This document shows positions 12,546 to 25,045 of a stretch of DNA of 64,000 bases, in pieces. Each line of letters begins with the position of its first letter. Position 1 is the first letter of the stretch. Origin of the DNA: Valencia hispanica (lineage: Eukaryota > Chordata > Actinopteri > Cyprinodontiformes > Valenciidae); NCBI GenBank assembly GCA_963556495.2, contig OY747705.1, positions 27,525,501 to 27,589,500 on the forward strand. The letters run 5' to 3'. The notes under the pieces were generated by a model. It ran no database searches, had not been told where the DNA came from, and was given only the letters and a program-made list of their open reading frames with translations. The translations under genes were made by a program, and so were the position numbers.

Positions 12546-13059
12546 GGAGGGTTGGATTGAAGGAAACTGGGGTGCGGAGGCAGGGGAGAGTTATGAGGAG
12601 AGGAGATACAGAGACGTGCAAAATGCCACCAAAAAAATGCAGGAACAAGTCAAGTGGAAGCATCTGACACATAGACTTGTGCTTAACACCAGCGCTGCCT
12701 TTTTTTCCCATCAGCTCCCCTTACGTCCAACCCTAACATTTCCTATCTTCCTTCCTGGCATTGTGTTCCTGTTAGGTTAACCTGTCTCTCACCTGTCTAT
12801 CCTCTTTGTCAGCTTAATCCCGCCTTTCTGTCACATAGCCTCTCTGTAATCACAGACTAACTCACGCATTGTGAATGTCTTCCTAGAACAATTTCTGGCC
12901 ATTGTTATCACATTCAGCACAACAGCACCAAAGGAGTGCCTTTCTAACCCCGTTTCACATTAATTGGCATGTGATATCTACAAATGCAAATTTCCATAGT
13001 AACCCAGAGGCTTGATGGTAAGGTTAGAGGACGGGTTGGGATGTCCAACTGCAAAACAA

Positions 13060-13170
13060 AAGCAGTGTGTGTGTGCGAGTGTGTGTGTAAATTAGGGATT
13101 ACAGCACCTGGACAGCAATGACCACCAGCAGAGCGAACCCACACACACAAACACACACGCACATACGCAC
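13060..13170. repeat. (GT)n and (CA)n microsatellites
   Basis: Two short imperfect dinucleotide tracts: GTGTGTGTGTGCGAGTGTGT at about 13064-13089, and CA-rich sequence at 13140-13172 in the opposite sense, about 50 bp apart. Confidence 0.8.
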
Positions 13171-13569
13171 GCACACTTCTATTTTGGAGAAACTTTACTG
13201 ACAGAATGCATTCCAAAGCTTATGTTTATATACCTAAATATCTCACTCCAAATCTAATCATTACACACATGTAATCAGTAATCTCACCCTGAAAACAAAC
13301 ATTTTCAATTAAATATCCTTTAGTCTTAAACAATAAACTACCTGATTTTGTAAAATCTTCATTGATTTTAAATGTGTGGCATCTTTTTTTTTTTATAAGA
13401 TGTGTTATGACATTTCATTCTATCCAGAGTTGCTCCAGAAAGCAAACTACAACCATAGTGGTAAAGAGTTTTTTGCCCCCAACCACAAACAATCGTGTTA
13501 ATTTAAATGTTAAAACAAATTAGATGATTGTAGATTTCAGGTGAGTCAGGAGTAGGTCAAACACTATTT

Positions 13570-13960
13570 CCATCATGGGAGAAGAAGTGGAGGTGGTAGA
13601 GGAGTTTAAATTCCTCTTTGTTCACCTGGACAACAGACTGGACTGTAGATGGAACAGTAAAGCTGTCTACAAAAAGGGACAGAGCAGACGTTACTTCTTC
13701 AGGAAGCTGAGATTCTTCGGTGTTTGCCGCAAGATGCTGCAGATGTTCTATAAATCTAATGTAGAGAGTGCAATCTCTTCAGCCATCAGAGGCTTCTTCC
13801 AACTTGCTGTAATACTAACTGTTAAAGGACATCCTATTGGCCCACAGCCACTAGCATCTGCAACAACTTTTAGAAGAAACATGTATAATATGAGTTACAA
13901 ATATATTTAATTTACCTTTGGGATTAATAACGTATTTTTGAATTGAATTTAAATTTTGTT
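13570..13960 (+). mobile_element. Non-LTR retrotransposon 3' fragment (Rex/CR1-like)
   Basis: The open frame at 13575-13910 reads VVEEFKFLFVHLDNRLDCRW, then YKKGQSRRYFFRKLRFFGVC and FYKSNVESAI, the C-terminal region of a fish LINE reverse transcriptase. The end has TTTGGGATTAATAACGTATT followed by TTGAATTGAATT, the usual 3' tail. The same tail occurs at 59795-59830. Confidence 0.75.
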
Positions 13961-14178
13961 CTAAAAGAAGATAGTTTATTGTTCTCCTTTCGGGTTTTAT
14001 TGATGCACTGAATAGCTTTTAACCAAAATTACTCTACTTTAGCAATCAACTGAGTAGTTTTTTTTGCTTGATTTTTGTATCCTTCTGAGACACAATAGCA
14101 TCTTTCCCACTACATCAAGATGTGTATTTCTACATGCCTGTTTAGTTTAATAAAAAGCTACTCATCACATCATGTAGA

Positions 14179-14519
14179 GAAGGGGTGTCAAACTCATTTT
14201 GGGCCACATTGAGATCATAAATGTCTTCAATGGGCCAGCTGTGGGAGAATGTGTTGATAAAACTACCCATTAACAAACTGTTGAAATATTAATGAATAGC
14301 GGTCTCTGCATTCAATGAGTACTTCTAATTAAATAATATTTAACCTTTCACACCTACACAAATACAAAATCATTTTGATTTGATTGATAAAACAATATTT
14401 TAAGCACACAACTGTAATCTTGAAGGTTCTATTAATGTGGCGCTCCAGAGTCAAGAGGGCCACATAAATAGCTATAGAAGGCCAGATTTGGCCCGCGGGC
14501 CTTAAGTTTGTCGCGTGTG
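14179..14519. mobile_element. Small hAT-like element
   Basis: The left end AAGGGGTGTCAAACTCATTT and the right end GGCCTTAAGTTTGTCGCGTG are imperfect inverted repeats of the CAGGGGTG hAT type. The flanks both carry ATGTAGAG, a plausible 8-bp target duplication. The interior is non-coding; the weak open frames have no transposase motif. Confidence 0.65.
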
Positions 14520-15307
14520 ATGTAGAGTTAGCTAAATTGTAGTCGGTGCAGTTTTTTAGGAGAAGACTCAAACATTTGTTCTTGTTGAATAAAGGTTGTA
14601 AAGTGTAGAATAACAAATATAGTTGGCTGCAAACAGCTTCTAACTGCTTAAAAAGGAAGAGCTATCTATATCAGACAAACTTTTAAGCCGTTTGTAGTGT
14701 AACAATATGGCCTTGAATTGACTGAATACTTGTCCCTAAAGTAAAATGTTACAATTTTATTTTCATCTTGTCTCATGAATGTTGCAGTAGTGTTTATCCA
14801 TCTGTATCAAGCCTTAGCACAATGTAACACTGGTAATGATGTCACAAGAAAGGGGAAAATATGATTGCTATAATGTTTTTAAATCTGCTGTATCTTAAAT
14901 CTTTCTAATTTATTTAAAGCAACCTGTTGTAGTGACACATTTATATAATAGTACCAATCTGCTTATTTGCCTGCATTAGAACTGCCTCTCATTTACCTAA
15001 TCTTGATACAGTATAATAAAATCTAATGACATTACTGATATCGAATAGCTCAAACACCTGCAACAAGACAGCTACAAGGCAACAGCTCTCTTAAGACAAT
15101 CAACCACAGAACCCTTGTTTTCAGCAGTCTGTGCTTAGATAAAGGAAGGAAAAAAAGGACAAAAAGCCTGCCTCATTTTATTGCGACCCCTGGTAAATAT
15201 GTGCAAAAATGAAAAAAACAAAACAAAGCAACATTGTCATCAGACAGATCAATAATTATAAAATTTAAAAAGACAGGGTGAACCAGGACCCGAGCTGGTC
15301 TTGCCAC

Positions 15308-15790
15308 TATGCAGTCAAATTTTCAATTCAACTCAATTCAGTTTATTTATATCGCGCCGATTCACAACAGATGTCATCTCAAGGCATTTCAATACAATCA
15401 TACAAACATTCCAAGTAGTTTAAAGTTTTTAGTTAGTTTCCCATTTAAGGAATCCCAGCAGATTGCATTGAGTCATTGACCTGAGGTTGCGTCCTGTTGA
15501 TGCAGACTTCCAAACACAGCAATCCCTCATACTGAGAAAACATGTAGCGACAGAGAATAGGAAAAACTCCCCTTTAACAGGAAGAAACCTCCAGCAGAAC
15601 CTGGCTCAGTACGAGCGGACGTCTGCCACGACTGTCTGGGGGTTTGAGAAGACAGAGCAGAAAGACAGAAAGAACAGAAGATCTGATATAAGAGTACTTT
15701 CTATATTAAAGAAAGTAAAAAGTTGCCAAAGTTGCAGCCAAATCTGCAAAGCTCACATTTACAGACCTGCTACGGCTGCTAGGCTGTGAG
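15308..15790 (-). mobile_element. L2-group LINE 3' UTR fragment
   Basis: On the plus strand it starts with (AATTC)n and CAGTTTATTTATATCGCGCC, then the block containing GAATCCCAGCAGATTGCATTG and AAACTCCCCTTTAACAGGAA. This is the reverse complement of the 3' UTR seen in the nested LINE at 26480-26879. It extends to the GAGAAGACAGAGCAGAAAGA segment. The plus-strand open frame 15487-15789 is a shadow of this UTR. Confidence 0.75.
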
Positions 15791-15799
15791 AACAAGCTG

Positions 15800-17160
15800 C
15801 TGCTATTTAAAGGCTTTTCTCACAAATTTACCAGATGGTGTTTTAAGGATTTTTTATTTGTCCCAGCATATTTCAATAATACCTAAAAAATAAAATACTG
15901 CAGCTGGATGGTCTGAAAAATGACCAAACCAACACCAAACTTATAAAACCTTAATTATTGATGACCTTTTTGCAGCATGGATCAGGTTTTCCCTGTTGCT
16001 TTGGAATGATGGCATGTTAGATATTTACACTCTACTCTTCATTATTTTGCTTCTATCTACTCTAGCCTGAACAAGAGCTCTATTATTTAAACTGTACAGC
16101 GTTTTGTGAAGCGAGGTTTGACTGCCTCTTTCCCCAACAGTTGGTGCTGCCTGCCCCACTTTTTCAGGGAGTATTAGCTGCGGGAACATGGTGAGATTTA
16201 ATGTACCGTACAAACACGATGGCCAGCTCTACAGTTGGCAGGTGGCAGATCTGTGATCTGTGTATTCAAACTCACGCAGCTACCTATTGTGGTCCCTTGA
16301 TCCTGGATTAACTATCAAACGAGCCCTTAATGCAGGTTACCAGGGTTTGGGAACAATTCGCTAAAACAATCAGTTGATTACTTTCCAACGATTTTCCTCC
16401 TCTGCCAAGCAAATAATAATACTTTTTGTTTTAACTCTTAAGCCCCCCTCCCTGCTTTAATCAACAAATTAAGCATAAATCATGTTTGATCTTTATTTAC
16501 TGGTTGCTCAGCAGTTGGTAGAGGTCAAGGGAGATTACTGGATCCTTTAATAGCCCGAAAACAAGCAAAAAACATTCCTCTGTTCCTCTCATGAACACAT
16601 TCAACCTCAAAGTCTATTTATTTCATGTCTGAGGCTTTGGGGAAAAGGACAAAAATATAAAAGCCTTCATTACATTTTTTATTTTCCCTGTCTCTTTTGC
16701 TTTATTCGACTCTTCAAATAGAGGATGTTCCAACATGTTCTAATGAGAAGTGTATTGTTTAGTAAGGTTTATTATGCAGTGAGATAATTTGGCATCTTGA
16801 CAGAATGGTATGTTTGAGCTGACTGTGTTTTGCTCTCTGTCACCTCATGAATCTCCCACCAGTAACTCCAGTGGAAATGACCAGTTTCTTTAATATTCAG
16901 CCTCCTCCACTGACTGAATAGTTCCTCAGACACCTGAGAGACCAGCAGGTGGAAAGCTCCCGGGGACCTGAATTTATGAACGAAGCTAACGTCTGTGCTC
17001 TGATTGGGTACGAAATCTCACCTCCTCAAAAAAAGCTGCTGAAGTTTTCCACAAATGGACCGTTTCAAAAAATCGAAATAGGAAAATTAATATTCATAAC
17101 TTATTGTTAAAAACATTAATTAGCAGATGTGTGCTTATAACATCTAAAGACATCTAAAAT
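15800..17160. other. Gene-free stretch
   Basis: No exon seen. 16700-17040 is non-repetitive and balanced in composition and might be conserved. The rest is AT-rich. Confidence 0.4.
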
Positions 17161-17164
17161 CACT

Positions 17165-19250
17165 GTCGAAGGTCAAGATCAAATTTATTTGTATAGCACA
17201 TTTATAGCAGTCACGGCTGCCCCAAAGTGCTGATCAACATAACACGATTATAATAACAACAACACAGGATACTGCAGATACAAATAGACAACACAGAAAA
17301 ATAAAAGCAGCACAGATAGAAACCATTTAGTCAGTAAAATCAACCTCTAACCAATTGGGTTCTTAGTCATCCTGTCTTAAAGGCCAAATCAAAAAGATAT
17401 GTTTTAAGTTGGGACTTGAAGTGCCCAAAACTCTGGGAAGCTTTTAAATTAGAAGGTAGACTGTTCCACATCCTTGGGCCAGCCACTGAAAACGCTCTGT
17501 TGCCACGGGTGTTTAAGCAGGTGTGTGGGACTACTAGAAGCACTTTAGAGCTAGACCTAAACCGTCTGGCAGGAGAGTAAATTGTCAGCAGTTCAGAGAT
17601 GTAAAATGGAGCAAGACCACACAAAGATTTAAAAACAAAAAGTAATATTTTAAAGTGGATCCTGTAAAAGTAACCGGAAGCCATGAAGGGAGGCCTGAAC
17701 AGGGGTTATATGTTCCCGTATGCTGATGAGCCGCTGCATTCTGAACCAATTGCAGACGATTGCAGGGAAGACTGATCCACACCAACATAAAGAGAGTTGC
17801 AGTAATCCAACCGGCAGGAAACAAACAACTGAATAATATTCTCAACGACTCTAGCAGGGAGATATGGTTTAACCTTAGCTAGTAGCCTAAGGTGATAGAA
17901 GCCGGACTGAACAACTGCACTAACCTATTTGTTAAGCTTAAAGGAACCATCTAAAAAAACTCTGAGATTTTTTACACAGGGTTTTAAAAACAAGGAGCAA
18001 GAAGCAAGGGGACTCACAACGTCGTTTACTAAATCAGAATCACTAAAAAGGAGGATCATTTAATTTAGGAAATTTGATGGACATCCATTTCTTGATGTCG
18101 TTTAGACAGGCAAATAATACGTCAGTGGAGTTAGCACCTGGGACAGATGAAAGTGGTAAATAAACCTGAAGATCAACGGCAAAGCAGTGATAGGTAATAT
18201 TGTGCTTCCTAAAAATAGAACCTATTGGAGGATGTATAATGAAGATAATACAGGACCCAAAATGGAGCCCTGGGGTACACATGTCACAGGTGCCAATGCA
18301 GAACTAAAATGTCCCAGATTAACAGAAAACGTCTGCCCTGTAGATAAGATCTAATCACTGGAGAACAGTACCACTGAGACCAACACACAACTCCAAACGT
18401 GACAGCAAGATGTCGTGGTCAACAGTGTCAAAAGCTGCCAATAGATCTAGTAAAAGCAGCCGAACTGCCAGAATCGACAATTAAAAGAAAATCATTAAAA
18501 ACACGTAAGGGGGCAGTTTCAGTGCTGTGACGGGACTTAAAACCTGATTGGAATTTTTGGGAAATATTATGAAGCAACAAGTACTCCTGAAGCTGAATAT
18601 AAACGACTTTCTCCAAGACCTTGGAGAGAAGGTTGAGTTTAGAAATCATTCTAAAATTAGAAAAACAGGTCTGATCAAGGTTTTGCTTTTTTTAAAGCGG
18701 TTGCACAATAGCCTGTTTAAAGCTCTGTGGAACCTGACCTGAAGACAAAGAAGTATTGATAAGCTTTAAGATAAAAAAACAACTCTGTCAAACACTCTTT
18801 TCAGCATAAAGGAGGGAGACAGTCCAAGGGACAATAAGCAGAGATTGTTTGATAGATAATTTGCTTTAGCTCCTCCAGGGAAACGGTTTGAAACGGACCC
18901 CAAGTTGAAGAGCATGGAGGATGTGAACTGGGATCAGAAGCAGAAAAAAGCGAAATGGAGGAACTAATCTGTAGGACTTTCTCAGAAAAAAAGGCCTGGA
19001 ATTTATCACACAAACTCTGCGAGGGCTCAACTCCACCATCATTACTGGGGTTGACAATACAATGAAAAATTCTAAACACAACATGTGGTATGTGGCTGTT
19101 TGCAGATACAAGATTAGACATGAACTGTGATTTAGCTACTTTTACAAAGCAGGATTAATGTTTCCACCTATCTCTTATAACTTGTGTTTTAGGCATTTCT
19201 TTCAGACATCTTCTATACCTTTTAAAGTCCTTTTAATGAAGGGTGAGAGA
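17165..19250 (-). mobile_element. Degenerate L2-group LINE (linker, RT, C-terminus)
   Basis: Read on the minus strand, pieces occur in the right order. The linker (KFQAFFSEKV near 19010) is followed by RT motifs: LSKVLEKVVY and FQSGFKSRHSTETAPLRVF near 18550-18640. The C-terminal part at 17367-17845 contains FKILLFVFKSLCGLAPFYIS and NRAFSVAGPRMWNSLPSNL. Several frameshifts and stops break it. The 3' tail on the plus strand is AAATTTATTTGTATAGCACA at about 17175. An old, inactive copy. Confidence 0.85.
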
Positions 19251-19884
19251 AAGTGCCAGAATGACTGGAGCTTTCACTGGCTGCATGGAACAAAGTAATT
19301 AATCACCACCCCTCCTCCCTCTATTGCTGTGCATTGCTGGTCAGCAGGCTGAAAGAAAGCTTCTATACATTTCCCTTGTTTACAAGAAAGACATTTTGAG
19401 ACATTTGTGTTAATTGTAAAAAGGGACAATCACAGGTTGCAAACTAAAGTAGTGCATCCCTATTATTCTTATTAAGATTTTAAAATGGCAGTCGGTGAGC
19501 TATGAGCTTCTTATAGGTTAACTAGGAACATATAGTATAAGGAAAATGTAATTGCCAAACTATGGTTGAACATTCCAATTATGAAAAACCCACATTTGTG
19601 ACTTTTTTTTCTTTCATCAGTGTTCTTCCTACTCTTAGCATCTCAGCCAGTAAAGGTGTGTCCATCCAGTGCAGTGAAATCTACTCAACAGGCCAAAAAT
19701 ATTATTGACAAGCAGAATTTGCATGCAAGGCACTTGAATATTATGATGTATTACAAAATATTGCATCTGAGCAGTCTTATGTGATTAGAGTAGTGCCCAC
19801 ATTGATTAAGCTATAAATGATTGCAATTTCATATTTTGTACAGGTGTGCTGTTAAGGCTAGCTACTAGAAGAGATACCCTGACT

Positions 19885-20345
19885 AATTAGACAAGGCAAT
19901 TGTATTTGTATAGCACAATTCAGCAACAGGACAATTTAAAGTGCTTTACATGATTAAAAAGAAGATCAAACAACAAACAAGCAAAATATTACATTGCAGT
20001 GGCAAAATAGAGGGAAGCATTGACAAGTTGAAAAACAGACTGCAATGAATGATGTTCCAGTTATTATTAATCAAGGGCAACTCTAAAAAAAATTGGGTTT
20101 TAGTGTTGATTTATAGGAACTCAGTGTTTCAGAATTTTTGCAGTTTTCTGGAAGTTTGTTCCAGATCAGAGAAGCATAGAAACTGAATGCTGCTTCTCCA
20201 CGTTTGGATCTGATTCAAGGAATGCAGACTAGACTTGAACCAGAAGACCTGGTGGTCTGGACGGATGATGCAATAACAAAGGATACTTAGTGTATTTTGG
20301 TGCAAAGCCATTCTGGGAATTATAAACTAACAAAAGTATCTGAAC
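19885..20345 (-). mobile_element. L2-type LINE 3' fragment
   Basis: The plus strand starts with CAAGGCAATTGTATTTGTATAGCACAATTC..., the reverse complement of the (TTGCC)-tailed L2 3' end, followed by AAAGTGCTTTACATG and a degraded coding part around 20130-20310 (minus strand). No RT motif survives intact. Confidence 0.65.
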
Positions 20346-20349
20346 AAAT

Positions 20350-21230
20350 AACAAAAATTGTCATCTTAAGGACAACACACATGTATCAGATGGCCGTCAA
20401 AAAATATGCCCCAAAATTTTTTCTATTAAACAAATCACAACAACTATGTCATCCCCAGTGATCCTTTTCAAACTTGTTCTGATAAGAAAGAGTGACACTT
20501 TAAATCAAATCCTGAGTACAGTAACCTACCCTGTTTCGGTGCCCTTCAGTGCATTATGCCCAGTGGGTATTAAAGACCTAACTTGAGGGGTTTTAACTGA
20601 AGAGACCCATTGAAGTGCTCCCAGTGTCTGCTCTTTCTAAATGTTAATCTATAAAGTGCAAAAATGCAAAAGTAGGTTATATTCTGTGCAAAAATCCCTT
20701 AAAAACTACAACTAAATGTAATGGGAGTTATAGAAATAACTACAAATAAATAGAGATTATTATTATCAGTTACAATCAATGTCATATTATTTTAGCAGTG
20801 ATGAGAATAAATGTTTTTTTTCCTGTTTTAAATAAAAGCGCTAATAAAATGTTAGTGTTTTCTGCTTTAACTTTTTTGTGAAAATATTGTGAAACTGTGG
20901 TATTTTCATGCAAAGTTATGATAATGCGAGACTGTAATACCACCCAACACTCAATGTTAATCAGAAATAAATTATCGTGAATGTGTTACATCTTGAAAAG
21001 ACAAAAAAAAGCCTCCATTTATACACAGGTCCAGCTGTGCTTGGTGCGGCTGTAAATCATCAGTGAATTGTTTTGTACTTATTACATTGTTAAGTCCACC
21101 CCCCTTTCTAGGAGCATTCACAAACAAAGGGGGCCATGCATGACCACAAAAGGGAAAGTCATTTGTGAAATGCCCTGATTATGTGGGTTGTGCAACGTAA
21201 AAACAATTTGCCTGATTACTTCCAATTGAT
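20350..21230. other. Gene-free AT-rich stretch
   Basis: No exon, no clear repeat. AT-rich with short T and A runs. Confidence 0.5.
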
Positions 21231-21239
21231 TTGTCCTCG

Positions 21240-21531
21240 CAGTTAAAACCTCAGCGAGCAGCCCGTAGAGCCGCGCCGTGCCATGCCGGTGGGCAGGGGG
21301 AAGAGGAGTAATTTCTCGGATGTGCAGCTGAGCCAGCTTACTGCCTAAGCTAAAGCCCGCTGGACGCTGCTAAACCTCTGAGAGTCTAAACACCAGGCTA
21401 GCTACCAGCTAACTGTGTCTGCTAAAGCCCTGAGGGATTTATGTGTGGCACAAAGTGAATTAAAGGTGACCTTCTAAAAGGGACGGAGAGACGAAAGGAA
21501 GGGCGATGGGGATGCTGGGGATTTCACAGGT
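21240..21531 (+). other. GC-rich candidate first exon antisense to acbd6
   Basis: A sharp rise in GC and CpG content inside an AT-rich intron, about 230 bp downstream of acbd6 exon 6. On the plus strand it reads like a 5' leader. It contains a short ORF beginning MPVGRGKRSNFSDVQLSQ that stops after 21 residues (21283-21348), then a second ATG (21506) followed by TTTCACAG|GTAGCT, a possible splice donor at about 21531. No downstream exon could be linked. Alternatives are a lone CpG island, a lncRNA start, or a processed 5' UTR copy. Confidence 0.35.
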
Positions 21532-21762
21532 AGCTCACGCTTTACCTGAGCAGATGCAAAAAAGCTGTGCTTCATAAATGAAAAACATCCCGTAACTTTC
21601 CTATCATCCCTGGCATCTAGTAACATTTTCATCCATACACACTTCAAATAGCTTCACTAAATTAAAACAAAGTAAAAAAACAGTTGGGGAAAAACATGAT
21701 CTGCTCCAACAAGCTTTAAACTTAAGAGATCCTTGGAGAAAGAACAGAGAGTTTCTGCTCAC

Positions 21763-21852
21763 CTGACTGTTAATGTCTGCTTTGTGCTGCAGTAACACAG
21801 ACACCAGCTCCTTGTGTCCTCTGTCACAGGCCCAGTGCAGGAGAGCCCGGCC
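21763..21852 (-). CDS. acbd6: acbd6 coding exon 6 (ankyrin repeat 1)
   Basis: A 90-bp exon encoding residues 209-238, with a TTGGCAG acceptor and a GTGAGC donor, phase 0 at both ends. The peptide begins GRALLHWACDRGHKELV and ends ADINSQ, one complete ankyrin repeat. The family protein (about 280 residues in human) continues with a second ankyrin repeat and a short tail of roughly 45-60 residues. I could not find those exons between here and base 1, so the gene is partial in this window. Confidence 0.95.
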
Positions 21853-22995
21853 CTGCCAACAAGAGCACACAAATCACACTAACTGGAAGGAACAGGCAGA
21901 CACTAAACACACTGAATAAAGTGGACACCTAAAAAAAACACAAAGCATCCAGCTCCTCAACATTTTATACCTAAACCTCATGAATGTTGTAAGAAGTTAA
22001 TTAAATCTTCATTTGTTCATTAACAACCTTCAGTACAAAAAGTCCAGCAAGACAGAGGTACAGGACTTCCTTGCAAAAATATTCTCGCCCCTTAAACCTT
22101 TTCACATTGTGCCGCAACCAACCTCAATATATTATGTTGCGCGTGTGGTAATACAAAGAGGTGCAAAACTGTGAAGCAGAATAATGATGACAAAAATGTT
22201 TTTACAAATAATCTGAAAAGTAGCCTGCACGTATGTTTACAGCCCTTGAGTTAAATAGTGGAATCACCTTCTACTGCAATTACATCTGTGAGTGTTTTTG
22301 CAGCAAGCCACAACCAGTTTTGCACATCCAGAGACTGAATTTTTTGTCCATTCTCTTTGCTCAAGTTGAGTGACAATGAATTGAGAGTTTCTGAAAATCT
22401 GTTTCAAGTCTTGCCACAGAATTAGGGTTGGACTTTGACTGCCACACATGTCCAGATGTAAGAGGGGCATTTGAGATGGCGTCATTAAAAAAAAAATATA
22501 TACTACTCTTTCACAGAGGCAAGATTTGTGGCATGCACAATTATTAGTTGTTCAGTTGACATATTCTCCCACATGAGCGGTGGAACTTTGCACCTCTTCC
22601 AGAGTTACCAGGGGCCTCATGGCTGTTTTCTCCTTGCCCACAACTGTATTCCTGACCTGTCTGAGGCGTTTGTTGTTCTTGATGAGGTTGTTTGTTCACT
22701 AATGTTCAGTTTAGACCGAGATTCGATTACAAACATGTGGACTCCATTTACTAATAACGTAACATGTAAAGCAGTTAGCTAAACTTAATTTAAATTAGGG
22801 ATTAATTACTAAAAGGGGATGAATACATTTGCATGTTTCACTTTACAGAATTTTATTTGGAAAAATTTAAAGACCCATGATGTATCCATACCATGTTTCC
22901 TTCGACTCCACATTTATACACAACTATGTGTTGGTCTATCATATAAAATCACAATAAAATACATGAATATTTGTAGTTTAAAAGTGACAAATTGT

Positions 22996-24240
22996 TAGTG
23001 CTGACACGATTCGTCACGACGACCAAAATTGTCGACGACAAATGTAGTAAGCTTCGTTTTCTCTTAAAATGGTCGTTGTACCTTTTGCTGCTTTGTCTGC
23101 CTTTCTGCCCCTGATGCACATGCGCAGTACTGGCAATCGGGGTCAGCTGTGGTATCAACAGTAGGGTGAAGTCCTATTTTCCCTGGACATGTCGGCTTTT
23201 CACCTTCTATCCGGGGCATCTGGGGGCATTCATAGATTGATGAAAATGTCCGGATCTCTCTTGTTACATCCTCTACGGCCCGAGCTGCTGCCTAGTGGCT
23301 GGGTAAATGTTAAATGGCCTGCATTTGTATAGCGCTTTTTCAGTCAGAGGACCACAAAGCGCTTTACACTACATTCAGTCATTCACGCACACATTCGTCT
23401 GATGGTGGCTACATTGTAGCCACAGTTGCCCTGGTGCACACTGACAGAGGCGAGGCTGCCGGACACAGGTACCACCACCAGCAGGCAACAGGGTTAAGTG
23501 TCTTGCCCAAGGACACAACAACTGAGACAGACAGAGCGGGGACTCGAACCAGCAACCCACCAATTACGGGACGAATTCCTACCACCTGAGCCACAGTCGT
23601 GGGTCTGATCCGTTCATAGACGAAGCTGTTTACAAGAGATCAGGTGTTGCGACAAATGTGTGGGAGTGTAACATGCTCATAGCTGGTTTGTTTCTGTGTA
23701 TGGCAGGTGCCCAAGATCCCGTTGGTCACATGGACACAAAAACTATGAAAAGGCTGAGCAAAGTGAGAGTTTATCTATTAAATGAAATACTTAAGACTGG
23801 AGTTGCCCTTTTTCAAGGTCATTGTACATTAAAAGTAAAATACCTATTTTCTCAGAATGTAATTTTTAGATTTTTAGACTTTTTAGATTTTAAATGGCTG
23901 TGGGCAGGAAGGATCTTCTGTAGCAGTCTGTATAACAGCGGTTTTGATGAAGCTTCTGACTGAAGATGCTGTTGTACTACTTGTATTCATAGCTGTAACA
24001 TTAACATTAGTGAAGGTGATTTTATTACCCATAGCACCTTAATTACCTTAAATTATCAGTATTTCAGACCACACATTACTTACAGATAACACTTCAAGCT
24101 GGAAGCAAATTATGTTTATGTTAGAGCAGCTGCGTGCTGCTGCGATCAGATACAATTTACATGTTATCCAACTTGTCGACTAATCGGCAAAATAATCAGT
24201 GATTAGTTGATCATCAAAATAATCGTTTGTTGCAGCCCTA
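22996..24240. mobile_element. hAT-like element nested in Tc1 copy
   Basis: The left end TAGTGCTGACACGATTCGTC and the right end ATCGTTTGTTGCAGCCCTA are imperfect inverted repeats of the TAGGGCTGCAACGAT fish hAT family. Flanks CAAATTGT and CAAAAATG look like a decayed 8-bp duplication. The interior is non-coding and itself carries a LINE fragment at 23305-23605. Confidence 0.7.
23305..23605 (-). mobile_element. LINE/SINE-type 3' fragment nested in hAT copy
   Basis: The plus strand shows GGCCTGCATTTGTATAGCGC then CAAAGCGCTTTACACTACAT and the segment AAGTGTCTTGCCCAAGGACA, a very common fish repeat that is the reverse complement of a LINE 3' end (GCGCTATACAAATGC tail). The open frames on both strands here are shadows of this repeat. 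Confidence 0.7.
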
Positions 24241-25045
24241 CAAAAATGTGAAAAAGTTTAAGGGGTATGAACACTTCTTTGAAGTGATGTATCTTCGTTT
24301 GTGTGCGGTGAAGTATAGGTTAAAAACTACAAGACAAACTGCAGAATCCAACACACATTCAGTAAAGAACCGCTCTTACACATGCACATACACACTCGCA
24401 AAACCCTTTCCATGGGTCTAAGATCTTTGCTCTAATAAAACTTCGCGAGCTCATTTTTCAGGGAGGCCAATTAGATAAAGCAAACTCTGCAAGTCCAACT
24501 CTCTTGCTTAAATCATATTGATCACCAAGGCTGCATGTTAAAACGGCTACTTATAAGTCAGGTCAGAATACCAACCTTGCCTTCTCTCACTCTTTCTCTT
24601 TAAGGTGCTCTGCTGGAGAATGCTGCATGCATTTTCACTGCACATCAGAGTTTTGTGGTTCAAAAAGGAGAACGCAAACCCAGAAATATGTGAGCATTTA
24701 GGTCCAGCCGTGATAAAACCCTAATTATGTCACGTAGAAGAAAGAACCAGTGCAATAGATCACACTAAATCATGGCTGAATTAGAGCTCTTCAGACTACA
24801 GGGAGGGTATTTTTTTACTATCTGATTCAGTAAGAAAAATTATTTATCTTAATGCAAAGAGTTGGACACGTTCCAAGAAAAACGCACGTCTCCACAAGAA
24901 GATTAGCAGTTAATAAAGCTGGCAAAGGATAGAACTTCAGAAAAGAAAACAAAGCAGAAGCAAACACTTCCCTGTTATTGCATACAGAATGAATGCAAAG
25001 GGTAAACGCAGGGCTTGGCAAAATGGAGCAAAAATGTAATATATA

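Larger units (their letters stand above)
22061..24289. mobile_element. Tc1-like element carrying nested insertions
   Basis: Terminal repeats CAGGACTTCCTTGCAAAAAT and GGGGTATGAACACTTCTTTG...GATG are flanked by TA (22059-22060 and 24290-24291). The interior matches the common fish Tc1-like non-autonomous element, with GGGGATGAATACATTTGCAT near 22816 and TGTTGGTCTATCATATAAAA near 22930. No transposase frame survives. A hAT-like element (22996-24240) interrupts it just before its right terminal repeat. Confidence 0.75.
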
